Shown: positions 1 to 5,077 of the stretch, in pieces
How positions within the stretch are numbered: position 1 is the first letter of the stretch
How the letters are laid out: every line of letters begins with the position of its first letter
Position numbers and translations under genes: made by a program
Notes under the pieces: generated by a model
Seen by the model: the letters and a program-made list of their open reading frames with translations, nothing else
Databases searched by the model: none
What the model was told of the DNA's origin: nothing
Assembly (NCBI GenBank): GCA_036394315.1
Contig: DASWFI010000044.1
Coordinates: 1 to 34,327 of the forward strand
Length of the DNA: 34,327 nucleotides
DNA from: DASWFI01 sp036394315
GTDB taxonomy: Bacteria > Patescibacteriota > Doudnabacteria > UBA920 > O2-02-FULL-48-8
Direction of reading: 5' to 3'

Positions 1-14
1 TTCAGAAGGAGTGG

Positions 15-143
15 GTGGTGGCAAAGCTAGCGTATGCGTTCGTGATTATGGTCCTCAGCGTTGCAGGATACTATGCCTGGCGCAAGCATCAGCAGAGACT
101 TTTCCAGGAACAACACGTGAACATTCGTTCTGAGTGGCGATGA
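15..143 (+). CDS. 42-aa single-helix membrane microprotein
   Basis: Reading from a GTG at 15 gives 42 residues with one hydrophobic stretch (about residues 3-18, including AFVIMVLSVAGYYAW) followed by a basic, Arg/Gln/His-rich tail. An AGAAGGA ribosome site lies just upstream at 4-10. The N-out or N-in topology cannot be told from sequence, but the positively charged C-tail suggests a cytoplasmic C-terminus. It heads a series of short same-strand genes, each with its own strong ribosome site, which is the main reason to believe it. I do not recognise a family. The gene is close to the left edge, so an operon may begin outside the window. Confidence 0.5.
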   Translation: MVAKLAYAFVIMVLSVAGYYAWRKHQQRLFQEQHVNIRSEWR

Positions 144-182
144 AAGTGCCGTATGAATATGTGGATTGAAGAGGAGATAGAG

Positions 183-323
183 ATGCCATACAAGGATAAG
201 GGGGACTGGATCGGGTACGTGCTGGTCATCGGTCTGATCGTCGGTATCGCCGTGGCGATCATGAAGGTGACCAACGCGTCGATCAGCGATGTCGTGAACC
301 AGGTTGGAGCCATCTTCCACTAG
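183..323 (+). CDS. 46-aa Flp-pilin-like membrane microprotein
   Basis: ATG at 183 is preceded by AAGAGGAG at about 169-176. The product has a short charged N-terminus (MPYKDKGDW), one hydrophobic helix (about residues 11-26) and a C-terminal amphipathic segment ending VNQVGAIF. This layout matches type IVb (Flp/Tad) pilins and the better-preserved Flp-type gene at 2361, whose end SAIFHKI is similar. The Gly before the helix is present (KG/DWIGY) but the Glu at +5 typical of prepilin-peptidase substrates is not. A filamentous-phage major coat protein would have a similar size and layout and is the main alternative. Function is inferred from shape only. Confidence 0.55.
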   Translation: MPYKDKGDWIGYVLVIGLIVGIAVAIMKVTNASISDVVNQVGAIFH

Positions 324-337
324 AAGAGGAGGAAGAA

Positions 338-496
338 GTGGAGAAGAATGAACCGACGAGTCCGCCCGTTGAACCGGACATGCTGGACTACGCGCTATTC
401 GTAGTGCTCATCGCCCTGATTGCCATTGGGGCAATCGCAGTCGCCAGCGGCAAGTTCAACGAAGTCTGGAACAACATCGCGGGCATGTTCCGATAG
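338..496 (+). CDS. 52-aa Flp-pilin-like membrane microprotein
   Basis: The start is GTG at 338, directly after an AGAGGAGG ribosome site at 324-331. The product has a Pro/Glu-rich N-terminus of about 14 residues, the segment DMLDYALFVVLIALIAIGAI, and an amphipathic end (FNEVWNNIAGMF). The DMLDYAL sequence is close to DMLEQMLL in the Flp-type gene at 2361, so I read the two as paralogues. The residue before the helix is Pro rather than the Gly required by prepilin peptidase, and Asp replaces Glu at the +5 position. The gene sits 14 bases after the stop of the preceding microprotein, consistent with one transcript. Confidence 0.55.
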   Translation: MEKNEPTSPPVEPDMLDYALFVVLIALIAIGAIAVASGKFNEVWNNIAGMFR

Positions 497-569
497 AACA
501 AGGAGGAAGTCGCAAACGGCTTGGCGGCCGTAAGTAGTAATACACCGGTTGCTCATTCGTAGCGACCAC

Positions 570-642
570 AGCACTGCCCGCCAACAGTGCTCCTTCCCTT
601 GGATCCAAAGTCTCTCGTAGGCTCGTTGGATCCAGAGGAAGG
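570..642 (+). promoter_or_regulatory. Tandem leader hairpins upstream of the 685 gene
   Basis: Two stem-loops abut. The first (570-591) pairs AGCACTG with CAGTGCT. The second (592-642) has 17-base arms containing TTGGATCC, 15 of 17 positions complementary, with a 17-base loop, and its arms begin CCTTCC and end GGAAGG. The end sequences match the hairpins at 1258-1301 and 2012-2048. There is no T-tract, so a simple terminator is unlikely; a leader structure or RNA-processing site fits better. Confidence 0.5.
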
Positions 643-684
643 GAATCGTCAAGTTGGCGAAGCTCCCATCAACTGGAGGAGTGG

Positions 685-951
685 ATGAGCTATTATAGTG
701 TGAAGGCTGGCTGGATCCTGCTGATCCTGACTGGTCACTATCGACTTCCAAACGGCGGCATTGTGTGCAACGATTACCGAATCGTGCGCATGGGCGAAAC
801 AGTTCCTGCAGAGGAACTGCGGAAAAGCCTCCTTCTGAACGATCAGGACGAGGTTCAGCTCTACGTCTGCAAGGATGGAGAGACCGAAGTGTTTAGGATT
901 AAGAATCGCGCTGGCGAGCTTGTGCCTGGATCATTGCGCGCAGTCGCGTAA
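685..951 (+). CDS. 88-aa protein of unknown function
   Basis: ATG at 685 follows a GGAGGA ribosome site at 675-680. The first 16 residues (MSYYSVKAGWILLILT) are moderately hydrophobic, possibly an anchor or simply a beta strand. The remainder is soluble-looking, with alternating hydrophobic and charged residues and two cysteines (the second in LYVCKDGETE), suggesting a small beta-rich fold. I do not recognise a family. It follows the tandem hairpins at 570-642 and precedes an acidic small protein by 16 bases, so the two are probably translated from one mRNA. Confidence 0.6.
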   Translation: MSYYSVKAGWILLILTGHYRLPNGGIVCNDYRIVRMGETVPAEELRKSLLLNDQDEVQLYVCKDGETEVFRIKNRAGELVPGSLRAVA

Positions 952-967
952 CATTTCATTCGAGGTA

Positions 968-1150
968 ATGACGATGGCCGATGAACACCCGAACGGCGAG
1001 TCGACGGATCGATTGCCCGACCTGGACTACGGTGACGAAGCGCAGTTCGATCACGAGATCGACGAGGCGGAAGAGCTTTACCTGGGAAGCATCGACGATC
1101 GCGAGCCAGTCGAGGACAACCCGCCGCTGGCTGATGAGGATGACGTGTAG
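968..1150 (+). CDS. 60-aa strongly acidic protein
   Basis: The start chosen is ATG at 968 with GAGG at 962-965. The reading frame is open further upstream, but that part overlaps the 685 gene. The product is dominated by Asp and Glu (for example FDHEIDEAEELYL) and has no hydrophobic segment, so it is likely a soluble, possibly disordered polypeptide. No family is recognised. Acidic small proteins in mobile elements often act as inhibitors or DNA mimics, but nothing here shows that. A 12-bp stem-loop at 1227-1257 follows. Confidence 0.5.
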   Translation: MTMADEHPNGESTDRLPDLDYGDEAQFDHEIDEAEELYLGSIDDREPVEDNPPLADEDDV

Positions 1151-1226
1151 GATCAGGAACCAGTGGCCGTGGATCCAGGCGACGACGGACGTCACGACAA
1201 GTAAGCCCTTCTCACCAAAACCAACA

Positions 1227-1257
1227 ACGCAGGTCTCGACCCGTATCGAGCCTGCGT
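1227..1257 (+). terminator. Terminator-like hairpin without T-tract
   Basis: ACGCAGG plus CTCGA pairs with TCGAG plus CCTGCGT around a 6-base loop, with one bulged T. It falls after the acidic gene and immediately before the repeated hairpin element at 1258. The missing T-run makes an intrinsic terminator uncertain. Confidence 0.45.
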
Positions 1258-1312
1258 CCCTTCCAAAGAGTTTTTCTTTCCAGAAGAACTTTTCGGAAGG
1301 GAGACTGCAAAT
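1258..1312 (+). repeat. Repeated leader hairpin element, copy 1
   Basis: A stem-loop with arms CCCTTCCAAAGAGTTTTTC and GAAGAACTTTTCGGAAGGG (19 bp, two G-U pairs, one mismatch) is followed by GACTGCAAAT at 1303-1312. The same arrangement recurs at 2012-2062 with different loop bases and preserved pairing. The element ends 47 bases before the start of the 1360 gene. Confidence 0.65.
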
Positions 1313-1359
1313 CCTTGGTAACTGTTCGTTGAGCGCTTAAATGCGTATGGAGAGTGCGA

Positions 1360-1839
1360 ATGAAAGTGATGGCAATGCGTCGACCCGAACCCAGTCCTGA
1401 AGAGGAGGCGGCGCTCAAAGCGGCCTTCCCTGTGGACACAGCCATGGAGTATCTCGAAAGCCACTCGCCCAACTATCTGGAGCACGCCGCAGCCTGCGAG
1501 CGCGAACTGGATCCCGCGACGGACATCGTCCTTCTTCCGAAGGATCGTCCTGTGCCTGAGGTGGCCATGCAGAAAGGCTATCGGCACGTGACGCTCACGC
1601 CCAGCGGATTGAAAATGCTGGTCGGGTTGATTCCGGAGTTCGTGGACTTCACACCGGAGCTGACCATGGCCGACGCGCTCGCGGCGAGAAGAGATCAGGA
1701 GATAGCCCGCATGGGAACGCTGCAATTGGCCTACGATGTCGTGAGCGGTAACGCTCCGGCCTATCCCGATGCCAACATCGAGGAACTGAGAGTCCTCATG
1801 GAGATGATCGGCGACCTGCGTCGCCGGCTCAATAAGTAA
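1360..1839 (+). CDS. 159-aa soluble protein of unknown function
   Basis: The ATG at 1360 is preferred over the in-frame GTG at 1354 because a GGAG at 1349-1352 is correctly spaced only for the ATG. The product appears cytoplasmic and largely helical, with an acidic and Ala-rich N-terminal third (PEEEAALKAAF), a central segment with LLPKDRPVPEVAMQKGY, and a C-terminal helix ending in basic residues (DLRRRLNK). No transmembrane segment, signal peptide or known catalytic motif is visible. It is the longest gene of the GC-rich left block and lies downstream of copy 1 of the repeated hairpin. I do not recognise it. Confidence 0.65.
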   Translation: MKVMAMRRPEPSPEEEAALKAAFPVDTAMEYLESHSPNYLEHAAACERELDPATDIVLLPKDRPVPEVAMQKGYRHVTLTPSGLKMLVGLIPEFVDFTPELTMADALAARRDQEIARMGTLQLAYDVVSGNAPAYPDANIEELRVLMEMIGDLRRRLNK

Positions 1840-1917
1840 CACGGTCGTATGGACGGACCCGGCCCAATAAGAGGGTACAGGCGCACTAATCGTTAAGCGC
1901 CGAACTCGTCCAAAACA

Positions 1918-2010
1918 ATGGAGGAAACAGTGTATGTAGCTTGAGCTACAAGGATGACAGTTGCCGAATAAACTGTCACGGGAAGGGGAACCTGTTGAGA
2001 AAATCCCCAC
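1918..2010 (+). promoter_or_regulatory. Structured leader with short stem-loops
   Basis: TGTAGCT/AGCTACA forms a perfect 7-bp hairpin with a 2-base gap, and GACAGTT/AACTGTC forms another a few bases later. GGGGA/TCCCC can pair across the next 25 bases. A GGAGG-preceded tiny reading frame (ATG at 1918, stop TGA 24 bases on) ends inside the first hairpin. These precede copy 2 of the repeated hairpin. No long reading frame is present. Confidence 0.35.
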
Positions 2011-2011
2011 T

Positions 2012-2062
2012 CTTCCAAAGAGTTTCAAAAGTTGGAACTTTGTGGAAGGGAAGACTGCAAAT
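2012..2062 (+). repeat. Repeated leader hairpin element, copy 2
   Basis: Arms CTTCCAAAGAGTTTC and GGAACTTTGTGGAAG pair over 15 positions (two G-U, one mismatch), followed by GACTGCAAAT at 2053-2062. Left-arm sequence is shared with copy 1 at 1258, while the loop differs. It ends 29 bases before the 2092 gene. Confidence 0.65.
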
Positions 2063-2091
2063 TCCTGTTTGCTCCCCAAGGAGAGGATCAT

Positions 2092-2211
2092 ATGTTTGCA
2101 AAGTTGGCAGCGTTCACGATCGTCCTGGTGGCCTTGACGTATTTGACCCTGATGCCGGCACTTGCTGTGCTGAAACTCATGGCGAAGTTAGGTTCTCATT
2201 TTGCGAGGTGA
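2092..2211 (+). CDS. 39-aa membrane microprotein
   Basis: ATG at 2092 follows AGGAGAGG at 2079-2086. The product is almost entirely one hydrophobic helix (residues about 5-27, FTIVLVALTYLTLMPALAVL) with a short basic end (KLMAKLGSHFAR). It lacks the Gly/Glu prepilin signal. The next gene starts 1 base after its stop and has a ribosome site inside this gene, so the two are translationally coupled. No family is recognised. Confidence 0.5.
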   Translation: MFAKLAAFTIVLVALTYLTLMPALAVLKLMAKLGSHFAR

Positions 2212-2212
2212 C

Positions 2213-2347
2213 ATGGCGAAGAAGAAGTCAGACGACCAGAAGACCAAAGCGCAGAAGCCGGAGAAGGACCTGAAAATCAAGTTCATCAAACGCGGTGACA
2301 AAAATCCCGCGAAGACAATCCCCAACAAACACGGATTTCCCGAGTGA
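2213..2347 (+). CDS. 44-aa basic protein
   Basis: ATG at 2213 has GAGG at 2205-2208 and starts immediately after the preceding stop. The product is rich in Lys (MAKKKSDDQKTKAQKPEKDL, then IKFIKRGDKNP) with no hydrophobic span, which suggests a small nucleic-acid-binding or disordered cytoplasmic protein. It is sandwiched between a membrane microprotein and a Flp-type pilin, with 13 bases to the latter. No family is recognised. Confidence 0.5.
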   Translation: MAKKKSDDQKTKAQKPEKDLKIKFIKRGDKNPAKTIPNKHGFPE

Positions 2348-2360
2348 AGGAGCTGACATC

Positions 2361-2507
2361 ATGAACGACGAACGTGGTCAGGATATGTTGGAGCAGATGT
2401 TGCTGGTGGCTCTCATCGTTCTCGTCGCGATCGCGGCGGTAACGTTAGCTGGCGGTTCGATCAGCGCAATCTTCCACAAGATCCGATGCTCGGTCGGCGG
2501 CTGCTAG
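2361..2507 (+). CDS. Flp-family type IVb pilin-like protein
   Basis: The 48-residue product begins MNDERG then QDMLEQMLLVALIVLVAI, which has the Gly cleavage position and the Glu at +5 of type IVb prepilins. The hydrophobic helix is followed by TLAGGSISAIFHKI, very like the end of the helix in Flp pilins. Such pilins are cleaved by a prepilin peptidase and polymerised in the inner membrane by Tad-type machinery. AAGGAG at 2347-2352 provides the ribosome site. Unusual points are two Cys in the short tail (RCSVGGC) and the absence of any Tad ATPase or peptidase in the window. It is the best-supported member of three similar microproteins (183, 338, 2361). Confidence 0.75.
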   Translation: MNDERGQDMLEQMLLVALIVLVAIAAVTLAGGSISAIFHKIRCSVGGC

Positions 2508-2535
2508 AGTTCGAAGGAGGAGTTTCCTGCTGGTG

Positions 2536-2607
2536 ATGTCAATCATCGGCCCAAGATTGCTCGATTCGAGATTATTCTCGAAGAACCTCGCTCAAGGTCC
2601 CACCTGA
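2536..2607 (+). other. Possible 23-aa leader peptide in a hairpin region
   Basis: An ATG at 2536 (or GTG at 2533) follows GAAGGAGGAG and opens a 23-codon frame starting MSIIGPRLLDS that stops at 2605-2607. The frame spans the stem AAGATTGCTC (2553-2562)/GAGCAATCTT (2606-2615), and its stop codon overlaps the right arm. This is the geometry of a translated leader, but there is no runs-of-one-residue signature to suggest an amino acid signal. Confidence 0.3.
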
Positions 2608-2701
2608 GCAATCTTACGAAGGTTTGTTCTTCTCATAAGACAAACCTTCCCCGCCCTTATGCTTGAAAAAAATGTTAAAATGTTTGAGCATAAAGGCGGG
2701 G
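2553..2701 (+). promoter_or_regulatory. Three successive strong stem-loops
   Basis: Stem 1 pairs 2553-2562 with 2606-2615 and contains a nested TTCGAG/CTCGAA hairpin. Stem 2 pairs GAAGGTTTGT (2618-2627) with ACAAACCTTC (2640-2649). Stem 3 pairs CCCCGCCCTTATGCT (2649-2663) with AGCATAAAGGCGGGG (2687-2701), one mismatch. Stem 3 ends 45 bases before the next gene. None has a T-tract. The density suggests a structured leader or small RNA. Confidence 0.5.
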
Positions 2702-2746
2702 AGTCGTTCATTCGGCGTTCGGTAACTCGTCCATTAGGAGTATTAG

Positions 2747-2959
2747 ATGCGTACGAAAGTCCTGATCGAGAAATCGAGTACGACGGCACTGTGGAAAGAG
2801 CATTGGTCCCTGTTCCGTCAGCGCGTGAAGAACATCTGCCGTTGGATCGATGCCAAGGTCGAATGGCGGTTGGGGCTCGTCGCTATTGTCGTGGTGCTGA
2901 TCGTCTTGATCGCGATGATGACATATTTGCCGCACCTGCCAGTGTGGATGGCCCAGTGA
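2747..2959 (+). CDS. 70-aa single-helix membrane protein
   Basis: ATG at 2747 has AGGAG at 2735-2739. The N-terminal 45 residues are charged and aromatic (LIEKSSTTALWKEHWSLF, then RQRVKNICRWIDAKVEW), followed by one long hydrophobic helix (about residues 46-60, VAIVVVLIVLIAMMTYL) and a short end PHLPVWMAQ. The basic N-terminus implies a cytoplasmic N-terminus. It resembles the other microproteins in layout but not in sequence. No family recognised. Confidence 0.55.
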   Translation: MRTKVLIEKSSTTALWKEHWSLFRQRVKNICRWIDAKVEWRLGLVAIVVVLIVLIAMMTYLPHLPVWMAQ

Positions 2960-3024
2960 ACTTCGAACTTTTCCGGTCGTCGGAAATCATCGCCGCATGA
3001 AGCTGGCGAAATTCTGAAAGGCTG

Positions 3025-3138
3025 ATGAGAATGACCTGGTTGCCTTACGGGGGATTCGCAGTGTTGGCCGTTTATGCCATCGTCGTGTATCGGCTGGTGT
3101 TACGGCCGAACAAAAAAGGGGGAATTCGTGTACAGTGA
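3025..3138 (+). CDS. 37-aa membrane microprotein
   Basis: A frame from ATG 3025 (alternative ATG 3031) encodes a hydrophobic helix (GGFAVLAVYAIVVYRLVL) and a basic tail (RPNKKGGIRVQ). The ribosome site is weaker than elsewhere in the block (AAAGG at 3017-3021). Its last codons overlap the start of the next microprotein by 11 bases, the kind of coupling seen between genuine neighbours. No family recognised. Confidence 0.4.
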   Translation: MRMTWLPYGGFAVLAVYAIVVYRLVLRPNKKGGIRVQ

Positions 3139-3289
3139 TTTTCGCACATGGTTGTTTACTTCTTTTGGTCTCGGGGCAATTGTCTTTGCCCTGCTTGGAG
3201 CCCTGGGTGACCAACCGAAGGCAGCCTGGACAACCAGCGTTATCTGTGCGCTGATCTCAATTCTTGGGTTCGCGTCGCGGAGGTCTTGA
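3128..3289 (+). CDS. 53-aa two-helix membrane protein
   Basis: GTG at 3128 is preferred to the longer in-frame GTG/TTG possibilities because GGGGGAA lies at 3118-3124, within the end of the previous gene. The product has two hydrophobic spans (WLFTSFGLGAIVFALLGAL and TSVICALISILGFA) joined by a short loop GDQPKAAWT, and ends in RRS. This is a hairpin membrane protein of the size of phage holins or small toxins, but no family can be named. It is the last gene of the GC-rich left block. Confidence 0.5.
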   Translation: MYSDFRTWLFTSFGLGAIVFALLGALGDQPKAAWTTSVICALISILGFASRRS

Positions 3290-3314
3290 TGCCTTCGCGC
3301 CTCGGACATGTCAA

Positions 3315-3350
3315 ACGGGAAGATGATAGCTAACATCTTCATCTTCCCGT
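3315..3350 (+). terminator. Hairpin closing the left gene block
   Basis: ACGGGAAGATGA pairs perfectly with TCATCTTCCCGT (12 bp, 12-base loop) 25 bases after the last microprotein stop. A T-tract is missing, so it may be a structural 3' end rather than a classical intrinsic terminator. Confidence 0.5.
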
Positions 3351-3429
3351 CCGTTCATGTGCCGACGAAGGTTGATCTGATTGTTAATTCTATTAGGTTA
3401 ATCTCTCCTGTTCGTCGGCACATGTACGG
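3351..3429. repeat. Long inverted repeat, 14-bp arms extendable to 18
   Basis: CATGTGCCGACGAA (3356-3369) is complementary to TTCGTCGGCACATG (3411-3424), with a further CCGT/ACGG outside a single T-T mismatch. The 41-base loop contains two related direct copies (GGTTGATCT and GGTTAATCT). Confidence 0.6.
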
Positions 3430-3435
3430 ATTTGT

Positions 3436-3500
3436 CAGGAAGTGAAAATTTTATTGCTTCGCATTAACCGCCTTCCAGCGGATAAAATTTCTACTTCCTG
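3436..3500. repeat. Second long inverted repeat beside the rpmF promoter
   Basis: CAGGAAGT plus an AT-rich stretch at 3436-3454 pairs with 3482-3500 ending ACTTCCTG, about 18 bp with one bulged base per side. It ends two bases before the rpmF -35 box and coincides with the change from GC-rich to AT-rich sequence. A MITE-like remnant or a terminator for upstream transcription are both possible. Confidence 0.5.
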
Positions 3501-3502
3501 AT

Positions 3503-3532
3503 TTGACCCCAGCTCTATTTTTGTGGTATAAA
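3503..3532 (+). promoter_or_regulatory. Promoter of rpmF-nusB
   Basis: TTGACC at 3503-3508 and TATAAA at 3527-3532 are separated by 18 bases. The start codon of rpmF is 44 bases downstream of the -10 box. Confidence 0.65.
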
Positions 3533-3576
3533 GTCCTAGCGACTATCAAATATTATCTATCAACTAACAACTAATT

Positions 3577-3777
3577 ATGGCCGTTCCAAAGAAGCACAAA
3601 ACTCGGTCCGGACGGAATCAGAGACGATCACACGATCATCTACATCCTAAATCCCTTTCGGTTTGTAAGAATTGCAAATTTCCAGTGTCACCGCACGAAG
3701 TTTGCAGCAACTGCGGTTTTTACAAAGGCCGCCAAGTAATCAAAATCAAGGCTCCTAAAAAGGTAGCCGCTAAATAA
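3577..3777 (+). CDS. rpmF: Large ribosomal subunit protein bL32
   Basis: The 66-residue product begins MAVPKKHKTRSGRNQRRSH, the hallmark of bL32, and contains a Zn-binding set of four cysteines at 30, 33, 43 and 46 (CKNC and CSNC). bL32 is a structural component of the 50S subunit near the peptidyl transferase region. The Lys/Ala-rich end (KAPKKVAAK) is common in this family. It is followed by nusB with one base between stop and start, so the two share a transcript from the promoter at 3503. There is no clear Shine-Dalgarno, as is frequent for the backbone genes here. Confidence 0.97.
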   Translation: MAVPKKHKTRSGRNQRRSHDHLHPKSLSVCKNCKFPVSPHEVCSNCGFYKGRQVIKIKAPKKVAAK

Positions 3778-3778
3778 T

Positions 3779-4234
3779 ATGGCTAATAGGCATTTGTCTC
3801 GCACGGTAGCGATGCAAAGTCTGTACGAGTGGGATTTCAACAACCGCACCAAACCGCTTCTGGAAATCACGGAATTTAACCTAAAGCAGTTTGCGCCCGG
3901 GCTGGAGGATCCTTCTTTTATTTTTGATTTGATAAAAGGCGTAGAAAAAAATCTGCCTGAGATTGACACAATAATCACGCAAACAGCACCGGAATGGCCG
4001 ATTGACCAGATCACGATTATTGACCGCTCGATTTTGCGGTTGGGAATTTACGAGTTGCTTTTTGCGAAAGAAGTCCCGCCCAAGGTCGCTATAAACGAAG
4101 CAGTGGAACTGGGTAAGGCTTTTGGAGGGGAGAGCAGCGGTAAGTTTGTAAACGGAGTGCTGGGAACGCTGTATAAGCAGTTGCCGGAGGAAGAGCGAAA
4201 GGCAGGCGAAGTTAAGGAAAAAGATAAAGAATAA
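3779..4234 (+). CDS. nusB: Transcription antitermination factor NusB
   Basis: The 151-residue protein has the NusB N-terminus (NRHLSRTVAMQSLYEWDFN), the central IIDRSILRLGIYELLF and the C-terminal AINEAVELGKAFGGESSGKFVNGVLGTL split over a typical all-helical fold. With NusE/S10 it binds boxA RNA and supports rRNA antitermination; it also takes part in rRNA maturation. Residues after about 135 are a Lys/Glu-rich tail (EERKAGEVKEKDKE) that is longer than in most NusB proteins and probably disordered. It is coupled to rpmF, an arrangement that joins ribosome component synthesis with rRNA transcription control. An intrinsic terminator follows. Confidence 0.95.
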   Translation: MANRHLSRTVAMQSLYEWDFNNRTKPLLEITEFNLKQFAPGLEDPSFIFDLIKGVEKNLPEIDTIITQTAPEWPIDQITIIDRSILRLGIYELLFAKEVPPKVAINEAVELGKAFGGESSGKFVNGVLGTLYKQLPEEERKAGEVKEKDKE

Positions 4235-4259
4235 AAAATAAAAGAAAACAACATGGAGG

Positions 4260-4284
4260 CGCCCCAGGAGTAAGGGCGTTTTTT
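4260..4284 (+). terminator. Terminator of rpmF-nusB
   Basis: CGCCC (4260-4264) pairs with GGGCG (4274-4278), followed by six T. Confidence 0.8.
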
Positions 4285-4370
4285 ATTTAAAAAATTAATT
4301 AACCTTTCGAGGGAGAAAATATATGAAAAAGCTTTCTCTATGATTACTCGGCCCGGAACAATTAGTATTT

Positions 4371-4399
4371 TTGCTCTAGATATGATTATTTGTTATAGT
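4371..4399 (+). promoter_or_regulatory. Promoter of the HU gene
   Basis: TTGCTC at 4371-4376 and TATAGT at 4394-4399 are 17 bases apart, 28 bases before the start codon. Confidence 0.6.
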
Positions 4400-4427
4400 T
4401 TAGTTAAGCTTAATGTAGGACAAGTAT

Positions 4428-4712
4428 ATGAATAAACAAGAATTGATTGAAGCGATAGCGGCAAAATTAAATCTCGGCAAGCAGGATGCAGAACATACCT
4501 TGCATGGATTTGTGGAAGTCATAACTGATGCTTTAAAAGCAGGTAACGAAGTTAACATCTCAGGATTCGGTTCATTTGTGGTTGTTGCCAGGTCTGCACG
4601 CATGGGAGTCAATCCGCAGAATCCAGAGCAGAAAATTCAGATCGCCGCGACCAAAGTGCCCAAATTCCGTGCTGGTAAAAATCTCAAAGACGCCGTGCGG
4701 ATGAGTAATTAA
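4428..4712 (+). CDS. hup: HU/IHF-family DNA-binding protein
   Basis: The 94-residue product has the family layout: N-terminal helices (MNKQELIEAIAAKLNLGK), the GNEVNISGFGSFVVVARSAR beta strands and the arm region with NPQNPEQKIQIAATKVPKFRAGK. The Pro in the arm that intercalates in bent DNA is consistent with NPQ. It acts as a nucleoid architectural protein, usually as a dimer. Length equals that of typical HU. It is a single-gene unit, with its own promoter at 4371 and a terminator at 4729. HU and the IHF subunits cannot be separated by eye, but a lone copy in a reduced genome is most likely HU. Confidence 0.95.
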   Translation: MNKQELIEAIAAKLNLGKQDAEHTLHGFVEVITDALKAGNEVNISGFGSFVVVARSARMGVNPQNPEQKIQIAATKVPKFRAGKNLKDAVRMSN

Positions 4713-4728
4713 TTATTCAAATTAAAAT

Positions 4729-4752
4729 CGCCCTTTTTCGGGCGTTTTTTTA
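4729..4752 (+). terminator. Terminator of the HU gene
   Basis: CGCCC (4729-4733) and GGGCG (4740-4744) enclose TTTTTC, followed by seven T. The reverse side also has a moderate T-run and could stop minus-strand transcripts coming from tRNA-Pro. Confidence 0.85.
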
Positions 4753-4979
4753 TTGATAATTTTCTTGGTCGGCCTGAGCGGTCGATGTTGGAACTGACAG
4801 AATCCATCGAGACGAGGGTTAACGATACGATCTTGGAACTTTTAGTCAGTTCAACGCTATCGTCAGCCCTGTACCGCTAGCGTCAGGTGACGATCAGACC
4901 TTGGAACTTAGTTTAGGACTTCTGCGGCAGGAGTTTCTTCTGAATCTTAAGGAATCGAGCGGTTCCAAAATGTACTCAT
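4753..4979. other. Structured noncoding spacer with three TTGGAACT copies
   Basis: No coding frame is seen. TTGGAACT occurs at 4788, 4833 and 4901. Several stems can form: AGGGTTAACGATA with TATCGTCAGCCCT (12 of 13 pairs including one wobble), CGTCA/TGACG, GGAATC/GGTTCC, and GTTGGAACTGAC with GTCAGTTCAAC. The spacer is GC-richer than neighbouring intergenic DNA. It could be a small RNA, or the 3' trailer of the tRNA-Pro transcript on the minus strand. Confidence 0.4.
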
Positions 4980-5053
4980 TGGTCGGGGTGCTGGGAATTG
5001 AACCCAGTCTATCTGCTCCCAAAGCAGACGTACTACCGGTATACGACACCCCG
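4980..5053 (-). tRNA. tRNA-Pro(UGG)
   Basis: On the minus strand the acceptor arms CGGGGTG and CACCCCG pair, the anticodon stem TCTGC/GCAGA encloses TTTGGGA with anticodon TGG, and the T arm has GGTTCAATTCC. The CCA end is encoded at 4980-4982. Confidence 0.95.
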
Positions 5054-5077
5054 TAATTACGCGGACACAGTGAACAT

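Noticed and set aside
1192..2091. 299-codon minus-strand frame across the left block
   Set aside because: It lies opposite several plus-strand genes with good ribosome sites, spans the repeated hairpins and shows no domain.
15..3289. Integrated filamentous phage
   Set aside because: Small single-helix proteins fit, but there is no Zot-type ATPase, replication initiator, adsorption protein or integration site in the window. It remains an open alternative rather than a call.
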